A stretch of 18,711 nucleotides of DNA from Caldifarciminota bacterium (GTDB lineage Bacteria; Hydrothermota; Hydrothermia; B15-G9; WFZT01), in assembly GCA_026986235.1 (NCBI GenBank), contig JALSOY010000026.1, positions 1 through 18,711 on the forward strand, read 5' to 3'. The position numbers and the translations under genes are program-made. Positions 1 through 6,783 of this stretch are shown piece after piece (position 1 is the first letter of the stretch; each line of letters begins with the position of its first letter). The notes beneath the pieces are model-generated. The model saw only the letters and a program-made list of their open reading frames with translations. It was not told the origin of the DNA and did no database searches.

Positions 1-364
1 CCACGGTACCCTTGTTGGCCGTGATCACATGTTTTCCGGCACTCAGGGCCTCTTTAATGTAAGAGCACGAGGGTTCACCTGTTTCGAAGTTTGTAGGTGA
101 AACATCCACGAGTATGTCGGCCTTCTGGATAAGTTCAGAAACACTCCCTACATTTTCAGATTCCATACAATCAGAAAATTTACCCTGACAGTTCAGGGCT
201 TTCTCCACACTTACACCTGTGTGGTTGTACAGAACTCCCCTTGAAGGAGTGTAGATACCTGCAATTTTCACATCCCCATACCTTCTCAGGAACTCCTGAT
301 TCCTGTGAAAAATACGGGCAAATCCACGACCCACATTTCCAAATCCGAGGAGGACTATTTTCAT
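1..364 (-). CDS. hom: homoserine dehydrogenase, N-terminal part (cut by window edge)
   Basis: About 121 N-terminal residues are visible, starting MKIVLLGFGNVGRG; the rest lies beyond base 1. The GFGNVG turn is the Rossmann GxGxxG dinucleotide motif. The stretch AGKHVITANKGTV matches the conserved NAD-binding segment of homoserine dehydrogenases (typically GKHVVTANK). The enzyme would reduce aspartate semialdehyde to homoserine in Thr/Met synthesis. The start codon overlaps the stop of the upstream glycosyltransferase by 4 bases (ATGA), with an AGAGAGG ribosome site just before it, so translation is probably coupled. The C-terminal catalytic domain and any ACT domain cannot be seen. A related two-domain NAD-binding dehydrogenase is the main alternative. 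Confidence 0.8.
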   Translation of the reverse strand, partial: MKIVLLGFGNVGRGFARIFHRNQEFLRRYGDVKIAGIYTPSRGVLYNHTGVSVEKALNCQGKFSDCMESENVGSVSELIQKADILVDVSPTNFETGEPSCSYIKEALSAGKHVITANKGTV

Positions 365-1464
365 TTAAAAAACCTCTCTATTTTATCATCCACAAAGGTT
401 TTGAACTCTTTTCTGAATCTCTCTGTGTTGAAACGGGTTGAGTGTTGCCTCAGCTCATAGGGGTCAAATTCCATGGTTTCAAATTTTCGAATGGCTCTAA
501 CCAGACTCCCGGGGGTCTGGTTGTGGAAAAGGACACCTGTTCTGCCATCGACCACGGTTTCCGCTGCGCCTCCCCGGGCATAGGCAATTACTGGCGTTCC
601 TGAGGCCATGGCCTCCACAGGCACTATGCCGAAGTCTTCAACCTGAGGGTGGATCAACGCCCTTGCCCTTGCATAGTAATCAGCAAGGTTCTCAAATATC
701 TGGTGTCCAAGAAATTCAACATTTTTCCCGGCCAGTTTTTTTATTCTCTTGAGTTCAGGACCTTCCCCTATCACGACGAGTTTTCTGTCCGGCAGTTTTC
801 TGAAGGCCTCCACGACGAGATCAACCTTTTTGTAGGGAACGAGTCTTGAAACCACGAGGTAAAAGTCTTCCTTTTTAGAAGAGATGTGAAATCTGTCAAC
901 ATCAACCGGTGGATAAATGACTGTGGCGTCCCTGCCGTAAATCTTTTTTATACGCCTTTTTACATACTCTGAGTTTGCGATGTAGTAGTCAGGTCTGGAA
1001 GAGGATATGATATCGAACTTTCTGATGTTATGGAGTACCCATCTCGCAAACCAGCTTCTGGGGCCACGGACGAGATTTGACGCTTCAAGATAATCGAAAT
1101 AAAGATCCCATGCGTACCTTATGGGTGTATGGCAGTAAGTGATGTGAAGTTGCTCGTGAGTGGTTAACACCCCTTTGGCAACGGCGTGGCTGGAAGAGAG
1201 TATGACATCGTATTCTCGCAGGTCGAACTGTTCTACTGCGAGGGGAAAGAGGAAAAGGTAGTTTCTGTATCCTCTGCGTGCTCCTGGAAGTTTTTGAATA
1301 AAAGAGGTGTGGATCTCCATGTTTTCAAAGGGTGTCCCTTTGATGGACTCAGGGTCTTTCACAAGTACATAGAGTGGGGAGGGGTAAAGCTGGTAAATGT
1401 TTTCAACGACCTTTTCAGAACCGGTAAGGTCGGTCAGCCATTCGTGGACTATTGCAGTTTTCAT
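361..1464 (-). CDS. glycosyltransferase family 4 (WbaZ/mannosyltransferase-like)
   Basis: 367 residues, the usual length for a GT-B retaining glycosyltransferase. The C-terminal domain carries the GT4 EX7E signature at E276-E284 (EDFGIVPVE), followed by MASGTPVIAYARGGAAETV, which contacts the nucleotide sugar. VIGEGPELKRI near 231-241 is the usual sugar-nucleotide region. The N-terminal half begins KTAIVHEWL and contains YCHTPIRYAWD (110-120), typical of the WbaZ/RfaB-like subgroup that adds mannose or similar sugars to envelope glycans. It is cytosolic or peripheral at the inner membrane face. No clear Shine-Dalgarno precedes the start, and 46 bases separate it from the GTPase gene upstream. 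With the flippase-like gene in the same unit, a role in surface glycan or lipid-linked sugar assembly is plausible; the donor and acceptor cannot be read from sequence. Confidence 0.88.
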   Translation of the reverse strand: MKTAIVHEWLTDLTGSEKVVENIYQLYPSPLYVLVKDPESIKGTPFENMEIHTSFIQKLPGARRGYRNYLFLFPLAVEQFDLREYDVILSSSHAVAKGVLTTHEQLHITYCHTPIRYAWDLYFDYLEASNLVRGPRSWFARWVLHNIRKFDIISSSRPDYYIANSEYVKRRIKKIYGRDATVIYPPVDVDRFHISSKKEDFYLVVSRLVPYKKVDLVVEAFRKLPDRKLVVIGEGPELKRIKKLAGKNVEFLGHQIFENLADYYARARALIHPQVEDFGIVPVEAMASGTPVIAYARGGAAETVVDGRTGVLFHNQTPGSLVRAIRKFETMEFDPYELRQHSTRFNTERFRKEFKTFVDDKIERFFK

Positions 1465-1510
1465 AAGGGATTAATTTTTAAGTAAAATGCGGGGGGTTAC
1501 AACCTTTCCC

Positions 1511-2554
1511 CTATCTCGAAAATCTAATCACGATGATGTCTCCATCCTGAACGATGTAATCCTTACCCTCAAGTCTCAAAAGCCCCATCTCTTTTGCTTT
1601 TTTTATATTTCCTGCTTTTATAAAGTCGTCAAAGCCGATGACCTCTGCCCTGATAAATCCCCTTTCCATGTCGGTGTGAATTTTCCCCGCAGCTTGTCGG
1701 GCAGTAGAGCCCTTCTTTATTGGCCAGGCCCTAACCTCCTTTTCACCCGCCGTAAAGAACACGATGTATCCCAGAATTCCAAAGATTTTCTGTATCAGGA
1801 GATCTGTCGTCGGTCTCTCAAATCCGTAAGCCCTGAACATCTCGGCCCTTTCCTCCTTCTCAAGGTCCACGATCTCCTTTTCAAGGGTGAGACAGGTTCT
1901 TAAGTAATCCATGTGGCTCTCTTTGAGTCTCCTCTCAAGTTCACTGTCCACTTCACCGGATGTGAACTTTTCCTCGGATTGATTCAGCAGGACGATTCTT
2001 GGCCTGTTGGTGGCAAAGGTGTAGCCTCTGATAAGCTCACCCTCACGCTCACTCAATTCAACTTTCCACACCGGGATTTCGTTTGACAGGGCATCTTCGA
2101 GTTTTCTCAGGACTTCGATCAATTCGTCTGAAATTTTTCTCACCTTTCTCTCCTTCTCCAGTCTTTTGAGCTGGGTACTTACGAGGGATAGGTCACTCAG
2201 TATCAGTCTGAGATTTATTTCCTCAAATTCGTCAACAGCCGAAAAAGGCTCAAAATCAGGGACTACATGTATAAATGCATCAAATCCACTGAGGGCGTTT
2301 ATGATCTCACCAGCGTTCTGTTCTCTCCACAACCTGCCGAATCCATTAAATTCAAACAGCTCAAAACTGGCGTAGGTAGTCTTCGCAGGGTTAAAAATTT
2401 CAGAAAGTCTGTCAACTCTGTCATCCGGGATAAAAACCTTACCCACATGATCAATGAAGCCTTTGCCACGGCTTCCTTTCCCTTTCGTCATCACATCAAA
2501 CAGCGTTGTCTTGCCTGAGCCCTGGGTACCAATTATTGCAATTTCCATGTTCAT
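1511..2554 (-). CDS. YchF/Obg-related GTPase-like protein with TGS (DUF933) domain, divergent G domain
   Basis: 347 residues. The C-terminal ~85 residues contain HTDMERGFIRAEVIGFDDF and end with VQDGDIIVIRF, the hallmark of the YchF TGS/DUF933 domain. The N-terminus has a Walker A loop, GTQGSGKTT at 9-17, where YchF proper has GLPNVGKST. The switch II region reads EFNGFG in place of the usual DIAG, and the base-recognition motif reads LLNQSEE where NxDE/NKxD is expected. The nucleotide site is therefore P-loop-like but altered in G3 and G4. A middle segment (about 125-205) is helical and charged, matching the YchF coiled-coil insert. YchF proteins are ribosome-associated ATPases; this paralog may be a specialised relative. 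The start overlaps the flippase stop (ATGA) with AGGAAAGGTG upstream. I am sure of the family, less of the activity. Confidence 0.8.
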   Translation of the reverse strand: MNMEIAIIGTQGSGKTTLFDVMTKGKGSRGKGFIDHVGKVFIPDDRVDRLSEIFNPAKTTYASFELFEFNGFGRLWREQNAGEIINALSGFDAFIHVVPDFEPFSAVDEFEEINLRLILSDLSLVSTQLKRLEKERKVRKISDELIEVLRKLEDALSNEIPVWKVELSEREGELIRGYTFATNRPRIVLLNQSEEKFTSGEVDSELERRLKESHMDYLRTCLTLEKEIVDLEKEERAEMFRAYGFERPTTDLLIQKIFGILGYIVFFTAGEKEVRAWPIKKGSTARQAAGKIHTDMERGFIRAEVIGFDDFIKAGNIKKAKEMGLLRLEGKDYIVQDGDIIVIRFSR

Positions 2555-3465
2555 TTCACCTTTCCTGAAAGATATATTATGCCTCCGGCGAGACTCACGA
2601 TAACACCGGAGAGATAGTAAAGAAGTGATGTTAAAATTGCCCCTTCCCGGCCAAGGGCGGATCTGAACAGCGCCACGAATCCTCCTTCTCTCAAACCAAT
2701 ACCACTTATGGTCACAGGAACCATGGCAACCATGTTGATCAGGGGAACGAAAAGTAAAAACCTCTGGAGAGGATAGCCAAGGCCAATGGATCTCATGGCG
2801 AAAAATGCACTTATGGCGTATGAGAATTGAACGCCAAAGGAGATTAAAATACCGATGAATACCCGGGTCCTGGAATTTCTGAAATCGTAGTATGTATCGT
2901 AAAACCTTGCAAATCTTTCGCCTATGTTGAAAATCTTAACAAAAAGCATTGCACTCCTGACCGTTTTGTAAAAGAAGTTGTTGAATGAGAGTATCATCGC
3001 GATTATCAATCCTGCCGCAGCCCCGAGGATCAACCTTTTCATGTGGAGTGATAGGTTAAAACCTATCCCTATAGCGAGAATGGAAAGCAGGGCAACTGCG
3101 ATAAATCCCGTGAGTCTATCGATCACGACGACGGCAAATCCTTCTGAAAACCTCTTCTCATCGCTGGAGATATAGTATCCACGCACAACATCAAGACCGC
3201 CGGAGGGCAAAAAGTTTCCGAGGAAGAAACTGACGAGGTAGATTTTGAGAAGCATGAGAAAGTGGGAATTGTCGTTGAGGAAAAACTTCCATCTCCAGGT
3301 TTGAAAAACGACGGCTAAAAAGTTGAAAAAGATTGCTAAAATGAAGAGCTGTATTTTTATCTGGCTCAGGAGGGTGGAAAATTTTTGTAGCTGGGCCTTT
3401 TTAAAGATGAGGTAGAAAACCATCAGGGTGATGATAAGTCTTATCAGGGTGGATAAGTTTTTCAT
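2551..3465 (-). CDS. lysylphosphatidylglycerol synthase TM-region/UPF0104 family membrane protein (flippase-like)
   Basis: About 304 residues and almost wholly hydrophobic, with roughly seven to eight membrane spans. It has the family's conserved features: an early WRWKFFL, LGNFLPSGGLDVVRGY near 95-110, and a late GIGLREGGFVALF followed by a final helix pair. This is the LPG_synthase_TM family (AglD/MprF N-domain relatives), often implicated in moving lipids or lipid-linked sugars across the membrane. A longer open frame starts at 3513, but its first 16 codons lie inside the tRNA-Ser gene, so I start at the ATG at 3465, giving MKNLSTLIRLIITLMVFYL. Only 10 bases separate this start from the tRNA 3' end and there is no ribosome site. 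It sits in one run with the GTPase and glycosyltransferase genes, suggesting an envelope role. Confidence 0.85.
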   Translation of the reverse strand: MKNLSTLIRLIITLMVFYLIFKKAQLQKFSTLLSQIKIQLFILAIFFNFLAVVFQTWRWKFFLNDNSHFLMLLKIYLVSFFLGNFLPSGGLDVVRGYYISSDEKRFSEGFAVVVIDRLTGFIAVALLSILAIGIGFNLSLHMKRLILGAAAGLIIAMILSFNNFFYKTVRSAMLFVKIFNIGERFARFYDTYYDFRNSRTRVFIGILISFGVQFSYAISAFFAMRSIGLGYPLQRFLLFVPLINMVAMVPVTISGIGLREGGFVALFRSALGREGAILTSLLYYLSGVIVSLAGGIIYLSGKVK

Positions 3466-3475
3466 GTGGATTAAG

Positions 3476-3565
3476 CGGAGAGGGTGGGATTCGAACCCAC
3501 GGTAGGGGGACAACCCCTACAACGGCTTAGCAAGCCGCCGCCTTCAACCGCTCGGCCACCTCTCC
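3476..3565 (-). tRNA. tRNA-Ser (anticodon GCU)
   Basis: A 90-nt cloverleaf: acceptor GGAGAGG pairs with CCTCTCC, then discriminator G. The D stem is GCC/GGC, the anticodon loop is TTGCTAA (GCU), there is a long class II variable arm, and the T arm is GTGGG-TTCGAAT-CCCAC. Long variable arm, G discriminator and anticodon agree on serine (AGC/AGU codons). The 3' CCA is not encoded: the bases after the discriminator are CTTAA. It lies immediately upstream of the flippase-like gene. Confidence 0.96.
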
Positions 3566-3570
3566 AGCAA

Positions 3571-3657
3571 TGGCGGAGGGTGAGGGACTCGAACCCCCAA
3601 GGGCAAAGCGCCCAGCGGATTTCAAATCCGCCGCCTTACCAGTTAGGCTAACCCTCC
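3571..3657 (-). tRNA. tRNA-Ser (anticodon UGA)
   Basis: The cloverleaf has acceptor GGAGGGT/ACCCTCC, T8-A9, D stem GCC/GGC, anticodon stem GCGGA/TCCGC with loop TTTGAAA (UGA), and a long variable arm with inner helix GGGC/GCCC. The T arm is GGGGG-TTCGAGT-CCCTC and the discriminator is G. CCA is encoded at 3571-3573, unlike the neighbouring tRNA. It reads UCN serine codons. Only five bases separate it from the tRNA-Ser(GCU) gene, and 37 bases from the rplQ stop, so it is probably processed from a shared transcript. Confidence 0.96.
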
Positions 3658-3694
3658 GCAGGCGTATTTATTTTAAATAGCTGTTTCTTTTCTA

Positions 3695-4063
3695 TCAATC
3701 CCCTTCGGGGAACTTAACCAATTCGAGGATCGCCATTTCAGCGCCGTCACCCTTCCTGAATCCCAGCCTGTAAATTCTCGTGTATCCACCGGACCTGTCT
3801 TTAAAAAGCGGTGCTATCTCATCAAAAAGATAATTCGTCATCTTTCTGTCAACAAGATACTTTCTTACCAGTCTTCTGCGATTGAAGTTGTCTTCCTTCC
3901 CTATGGTTATCAGCTTTTCCACAAAGCTGCGGGTCGCCTTCGCCTTCACCAGCGTGGTTTTGATCCTTCCGTGCTTCAGCAGTGAGATTGCCTGATTTCT
4001 TAAAAGTGCCAGTCTGTGCTCCTTATCTCTTCCCAGTTTCTTTACCCTCTTTCTGTGTCTCAT
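3695..4063 (-). CDS. rplQ: 50S ribosomal protein L17
   Basis: 122 residues with the L17 N-terminus MRHRKRVKKLGRDKEHRLALLRNQ and the conserved core SLLKHGRIKTTLVKAKATRS. The C-terminal end has YTRIYRLGFRKGDGAEMAILEL. L17 is a large-subunit protein near the exit tunnel. Its start overlaps the rpoA stop (ATGA), the classic alpha-operon arrangement with translational coupling. No terminator with a U-run is visible between its stop and the tRNA genes downstream. Confidence 0.98.
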   Translation of the reverse strand: MRHRKRVKKLGRDKEHRLALLRNQAISLLKHGRIKTTLVKAKATRSFVEKLITIGKEDNFNRRRLVRKYLVDRKMTNYLFDEIAPLFKDRSGGYTRIYRLGFRKGDGAEMAILELVKFPEGD

Positions 4064-5058
4064 TGAGCAACCTCCTTACTTTCCTCTTCACTCATGTACC
4101 TGGAAACATCCATTCCAAAAGTCAGACCGAACTGCTCAAGCTTCTCCTTGATCTCCTCAAGGGATTTCTCACCAAAATTCTTGACCTGAAGAATCTCTTC
4201 CTCGGTCTTTGAAACAAGCTGTGCAATCGTCTCAATTCCTGCTTCTTTCAGGCAGTTGGCAGTCCTTTTTGAAGGCTCAAGGAAATCGATGCTCTTGTTG
4301 AGAATCTGATGTATCTTCTCCTTTTCCTCAAATTTTAACTCTTCCTTGCCATAAGGTACACCGATTTTCTTCAACACCGGCTGAATGGACTCTATCAGGG
4401 TTCTCGCCGCCCTCTCAAGGGCGTCGTCCGGTTTAATTGTACCGTCTGTCCAGATCTCAAGAATCAGTTTTTCATAATCTGTTCTTGCCTTTACCCGTAC
4501 ATTTTCAACCGTATAGTTCACCCTAACTATAGGGGAGAATACACCATCAACGAAGATTGTGCCCGCCGGGAAACCTTCCTTTGGAATCTCATTGGAAGGA
4601 ACATAGCCGCGACCTTTAACAGCGATAAGTTCGGCGTAAAATCTGGCATCGTCACTGGTTAAAGTGACGATGTGGTGATCCGGATTGACGATTTCAACAT
4701 GATCTGGAATATCGATGTCGCCCGCTTTTACCTCCCCTGCTCCCTCTGCTCTGATGTACATGGTCGCCTGAGTGTCCACCTCTTCGTCTATCTTTAGCCT
4801 GACTCCTTTGAGGTTCAAAACGATCTGTGGCACCTCCTCCAGTACTCCAGGAATTGTGGAAAACTCATGGGACACACCGTCGATTCTCAGTGCAACAATG
4901 GAATACCCGGGAATTGAGGAAAGTAATACCCTTCTTAAGGCATTCCCCACTGTGATCCCATATCCTCGTTCGAGGGGTACATAGACGAATCTACCGTACT
5001 TATCACTTAGTTCCTCAACGAAAACACCATCGGGTAAAACGAATTGTAAATCAAACAT
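4060..5058 (-). CDS. rpoA: DNA-directed RNA polymerase subunit alpha
   Basis: 332 residues, normal for alpha. The N-terminal assembly domain shows GYGITVGNALRRVLLSSIPG (about 33-52), the strongly conserved dimerisation and beta-contact motif. The C-terminal domain shows SKRTANCLKEAGIETIAQLV followed by NFGEKSLEEIKEKL, the helix-hairpin-helix UP-element DNA-binding module. A charged linker (about 240-255) joins them. It acts in RNA polymerase core assembly and promoter/activator contact. It sits between rpsD and rplQ as expected, 14 bases from the rpsD stop, with GAGGTGAT as ribosome site. Confidence 0.98.
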   Translation of the reverse strand: MFDLQFVLPDGVFVEELSDKYGRFVYVPLERGYGITVGNALRRVLLSSIPGYSIVALRIDGVSHEFSTIPGVLEEVPQIVLNLKGVRLKIDEEVDTQATMYIRAEGAGEVKAGDIDIPDHVEIVNPDHHIVTLTSDDARFYAELIAVKGRGYVPSNEIPKEGFPAGTIFVDGVFSPIVRVNYTVENVRVKARTDYEKLILEIWTDGTIKPDDALERAARTLIESIQPVLKKIGVPYGKEELKFEEKEKIHQILNKSIDFLEPSKRTANCLKEAGIETIAQLVSKTEEEILQVKNFGEKSLEEIKEKLEQFGLTFGMDVSRYMSEEESKEVAQ

Positions 5059-5072
5059 AAGAGATCACCTCG

Positions 5073-5702
5073 CTACTTAGAGTAGAGCTCAATAATGAGC
5101 CTTTCGGTTATCGGATGTGTTATATCGCTTCTGACCGGATATCTGAGAACCTTCCCAAGGAATCTTTCTTTTTCAAGGCTGAGCCATGCGGGAATCTGGT
5201 CCAGATTGGTATCCTCAAGAGCTTCTTTGACAAAGGGGATAGCTCTGGACTTTTCTTTAAGCGTAATCTCATCACCTGGCCTGACGAGGTAAGAGGGTAT
5301 ATCTACTTTGTGTCCGTTGACCATTACATGACCGTGGGTGACAAGCTGTCTCGCCTGAGCACGGGATTTGGCAAAACCGAGGTGATAGACGACATTATCC
5401 AGCCTCCTCTCAAGAAGAGAAAGGAGGTTTTCTCCCACATTTCCACCCATTCTTCTTGCCTTCTCGTAGTAGTTTCTAAACTGCTTCTCAAGGACACCGT
5501 ATATCCTCTTGACCTTCTGCTTCTCTCTTAACTGCAGGCTGTAAATACTGTGCTTAATGCGCCTCGTAGGACCGTGTACTCCCGGTGGATACCTTCTTCT
5601 TTCAAACGGACACTTTGATGTAAAGCATTTCTCTCCTTTGAGAAAAAGCTTTTCTCCTTCTCTTCTACACAATCTGCATTTGGGACCTGTGTATCTTGCC
5701 AT
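5073..5702 (-). CDS. rpsD: 30S ribosomal protein S4 (zinc-finger form)
   Basis: 209 residues. It opens MARYTGPKCRLCRREGEKL and carries Cys9, Cys12, Cys26 and Cys31, the zinc-binding form found in many thermophiles and Gram-positives; other lineages have Cys-less S4. The S4 RNA-binding domain is clear at about 99-160: RRLDNVVYHLGFAKSRAQAR, then THGHVMVNG. S4 nucleates 30S assembly and is usually the translational repressor of this operon. The start lies just after the rpsK stop with a short AGGAAA site. Confidence 0.98.
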   Translation of the reverse strand: MARYTGPKCRLCRREGEKLFLKGEKCFTSKCPFERRRYPPGVHGPTRRIKHSIYSLQLREKQKVKRIYGVLEKQFRNYYEKARRMGGNVGENLLSLLERRLDNVVYHLGFAKSRAQARQLVTHGHVMVNGHKVDIPSYLVRPGDEITLKEKSRAIPFVKEALEDTNLDQIPAWLSLEKERFLGKVLRYPVRSDITHPITERLIIELYSK

Positions 5703-5706
5703 TTTC

Positions 5707-6108
5707 CTACACTCTCCTCCTCTTGGGTGGTCTGCAACCGTTATGGGGTATGGGGGTTACATCCCTGATTGCGAACACCTGTAAGCCAGCAGCCTGAATA
5801 GCTCTGATAGCCGCCTCTCTTCCTGGTCCCGGGCCTTTGACCCATACTTCTACCCTCTGAACGCCCAGGTCCTTCGCCTCTTTAGCGGCGGCTTCAGCCG
5901 CCTTGGAGGCAGCAAAAGGAGTCCCCTTCCTCGTTCCTGAAAATCCAACAGATCCTGCACTTGCCCAGGCTATTGTATTCCCTTTTAAATCTGTTATCGT
6001 CACAATTGTATTGTTAAAAGTACTCTGGATGTGGGCTATGCCGACCGGCTCCACACCCTTTGCCTTTTTCTTCTTTCTCCTGGTAGCCTCACTTCTCCTT
6101 CTTGCCAT
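5707..6108 (-). CDS. rpsK: 30S ribosomal protein S11
   Basis: 133 residues. The basic N-terminus (ARRRSEATRRKKKKAKG) is longer than in E. coli. The core has IQSTFNNTIVTITDLKGN, ASAGSVGFSGTRKGTPFAA and VWVKGPGPGREAAIRA, and the end is DVTPIPHNGCRPPKRRRV, all diagnostic of S11, a 30S platform protein that contacts mRNA in the E site. The ribosome site AAGGAGGA overlaps the stop codon of rpsM upstream, indicating tight coupling. Confidence 0.98.
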   Translation of the reverse strand: MARRRSEATRRKKKKAKGVEPVGIAHIQSTFNNTIVTITDLKGNTIAWASAGSVGFSGTRKGTPFAASKAAEAAAKEAKDLGVQRVEVWVKGPGPGREAAIRAIQAAGLQVFAIRDVTPIPHNGCRPPKRRRV

Positions 6109-6119
6109 AGGAGTCCTCC

Positions 6120-6488
6120 TTATCTCTTCCTCTTCTTAAAGATGTTCCCACGAGGACCCTTCCTGGTTCTCGCGTTCGACCTCGTCCTCTGACCTCTCAC
6201 AGGCAATCCCATCTTGTGTCTCAATCCCCTGTAACATCCAATATCTATCAGCCTCTTTATGTTCCTCTGGATCTCTGCTCTCAGTGCTCCTTCCACCTTG
6301 TATTTGTCAACCTCTGCCCTCAACCTGGCTATCTCTTCCTCCGTAAGATCTTTAACCCTCTTGTCAGGATCAACACCTGAATCTTTTATAATCTTCCAGG
6401 CAGTTGAGCGACCAATACCAAAAATGTAGGTCAACCCTACCCAGACCTTTTTATTTCTTGGTAAATCAACACCAGCAATCCTTGCCAT
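6120..6488 (-). CDS. rpsM: 30S ribosomal protein S13
   Basis: 122 residues. MARIAGVDLPRNKKVWVGLTYIFGIGRSTA is the S13 N-terminal domain. GCYRGLRHKMGLPVRGQRTRSNARTRKG is the conserved C-terminal part that binds 16S rRNA in the 30S head and contacts P-site tRNA. It follows rpmJ by 12 bases, with an AGGAGG ribosome site that overlaps the rpmJ stop. Confidence 0.98.
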   Translation of the reverse strand: MARIAGVDLPRNKKVWVGLTYIFGIGRSTAWKIIKDSGVDPDKRVKDLTEEEIARLRAEVDKYKVEGALRAEIQRNIKRLIDIGCYRGLRHKMGLPVRGQRTRSNARTRKGPRGNIFKKRKR

Positions 6489-6500
6489 TAACTATACCTC

Positions 6501-6614
6501 CTAACCCTGCCTCTGCTTGTGCTTGGGATTTTCACAAATGACCATTAATTTTCCTCTTCTCCTGACAATCTTGCACTTAGGGCACATTTTTTTGACAGAA
6601 GACCTTACTTTCAT
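6501..6614 (-). CDS. rpmJ: 50S ribosomal protein L36
   Basis: A 37-residue ORF reading MKVRSSVKKMCPKCKIVRRR and continuing to PKHKQRQG. It holds the L36 zinc ribbon Cys11, Cys14, Cys27, His32, so this is the zinc-binding (C+) form. The start at 6614 is preceded by GGAGGAG at good spacing. It is the first gene of the alpha operon here: no infA, map, adk or secY lies upstream, and a promoter sits about 40-65 bases before the start codon. Confidence 0.97.
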   Translation of the reverse strand: MKVRSSVKKMCPKCKIVRRRGKLMVICENPKHKQRQG

Positions 6615-6652
6615 ACATATCTCCTCCGTTCAGGGAATTCAAAAGGTATATA

Positions 6653-6681
6653 ATGATACCTGCACACCACTCTTATGTCAA
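6653..6681 (-). promoter_or_regulatory. sigma70-type promoter of the alpha operon
   Basis: On the minus strand there is a perfect -35 TTGACA (6676-6681), a 17-base spacer and -10 TATCAT (6653-6658). Transcription would begin near 6646, giving a leader of about 30 bases before rpmJ with a normal Shine-Dalgarno. This separates the unit from any upstream spc-type operon. Confidence 0.8.
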
Positions 6682-6746
6682 TCTCCCGATGTTTTCAAGC
6701 CCTCTGAATATAAAGCATAAGGGTCGAATTTTCATAGCTCTGGAAC

Positions 6747-6775
6747 TTGATGGTTTTTGATGTCTTGTTTAACAT
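6747..6775 (+). promoter_or_regulatory. candidate promoter of the GHL10-like gene, leaderless layout
   Basis: TTGATG (6747-6752), a 17-base spacer and TAACAT (6770-6775). Only eight bases separate the -10 from the ATG at 6784, and no Shine-Dalgarno precedes that ATG, so the mRNA would start at or next to the start codon. The boxes are imperfect; the similar layout at two nearby genes supports the call. Confidence 0.4.
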
Positions 6776-6783
6776 ACTGCCCG

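Noticed and set aside
3466..3513. Longer N-terminus for the flippase-like protein
   Set aside because: Those 16 codons lie inside the tRNA-Ser(GCU) gene and encode a polar stretch; the ATG at 3465 gives a proper first membrane helix.
3571..3657. Selenocysteine tRNA on the plus strand: the anticodon-like loop TTTCAAA reads UCA there, and the outer stem seems to be 8 bp
   Set aside because: The T arm with TTCGA, T8/A9, the G discriminator and the encoded CCA are only correct on the minus strand, where the loop TTTGAAA gives serine UGA with a normal 7-bp acceptor. The active-site residue of the nearby molybdopterin enzyme is Cys, not an in-frame UGA.
3699..3711. TCCCC-TTC-GGGGA hairpin as a terminator of the alpha operon
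   Set aside because: It is a 5-bp stem within the last rplQ codons and has no U-run after it on the minus strand.
5115..5531. Long open frames on the strand opposite ribosomal, GTPase and oxidoreductase genes
   Set aside because: They lie wholly inside well-supported genes, have no ribosome sites and encode no recognisable domains.
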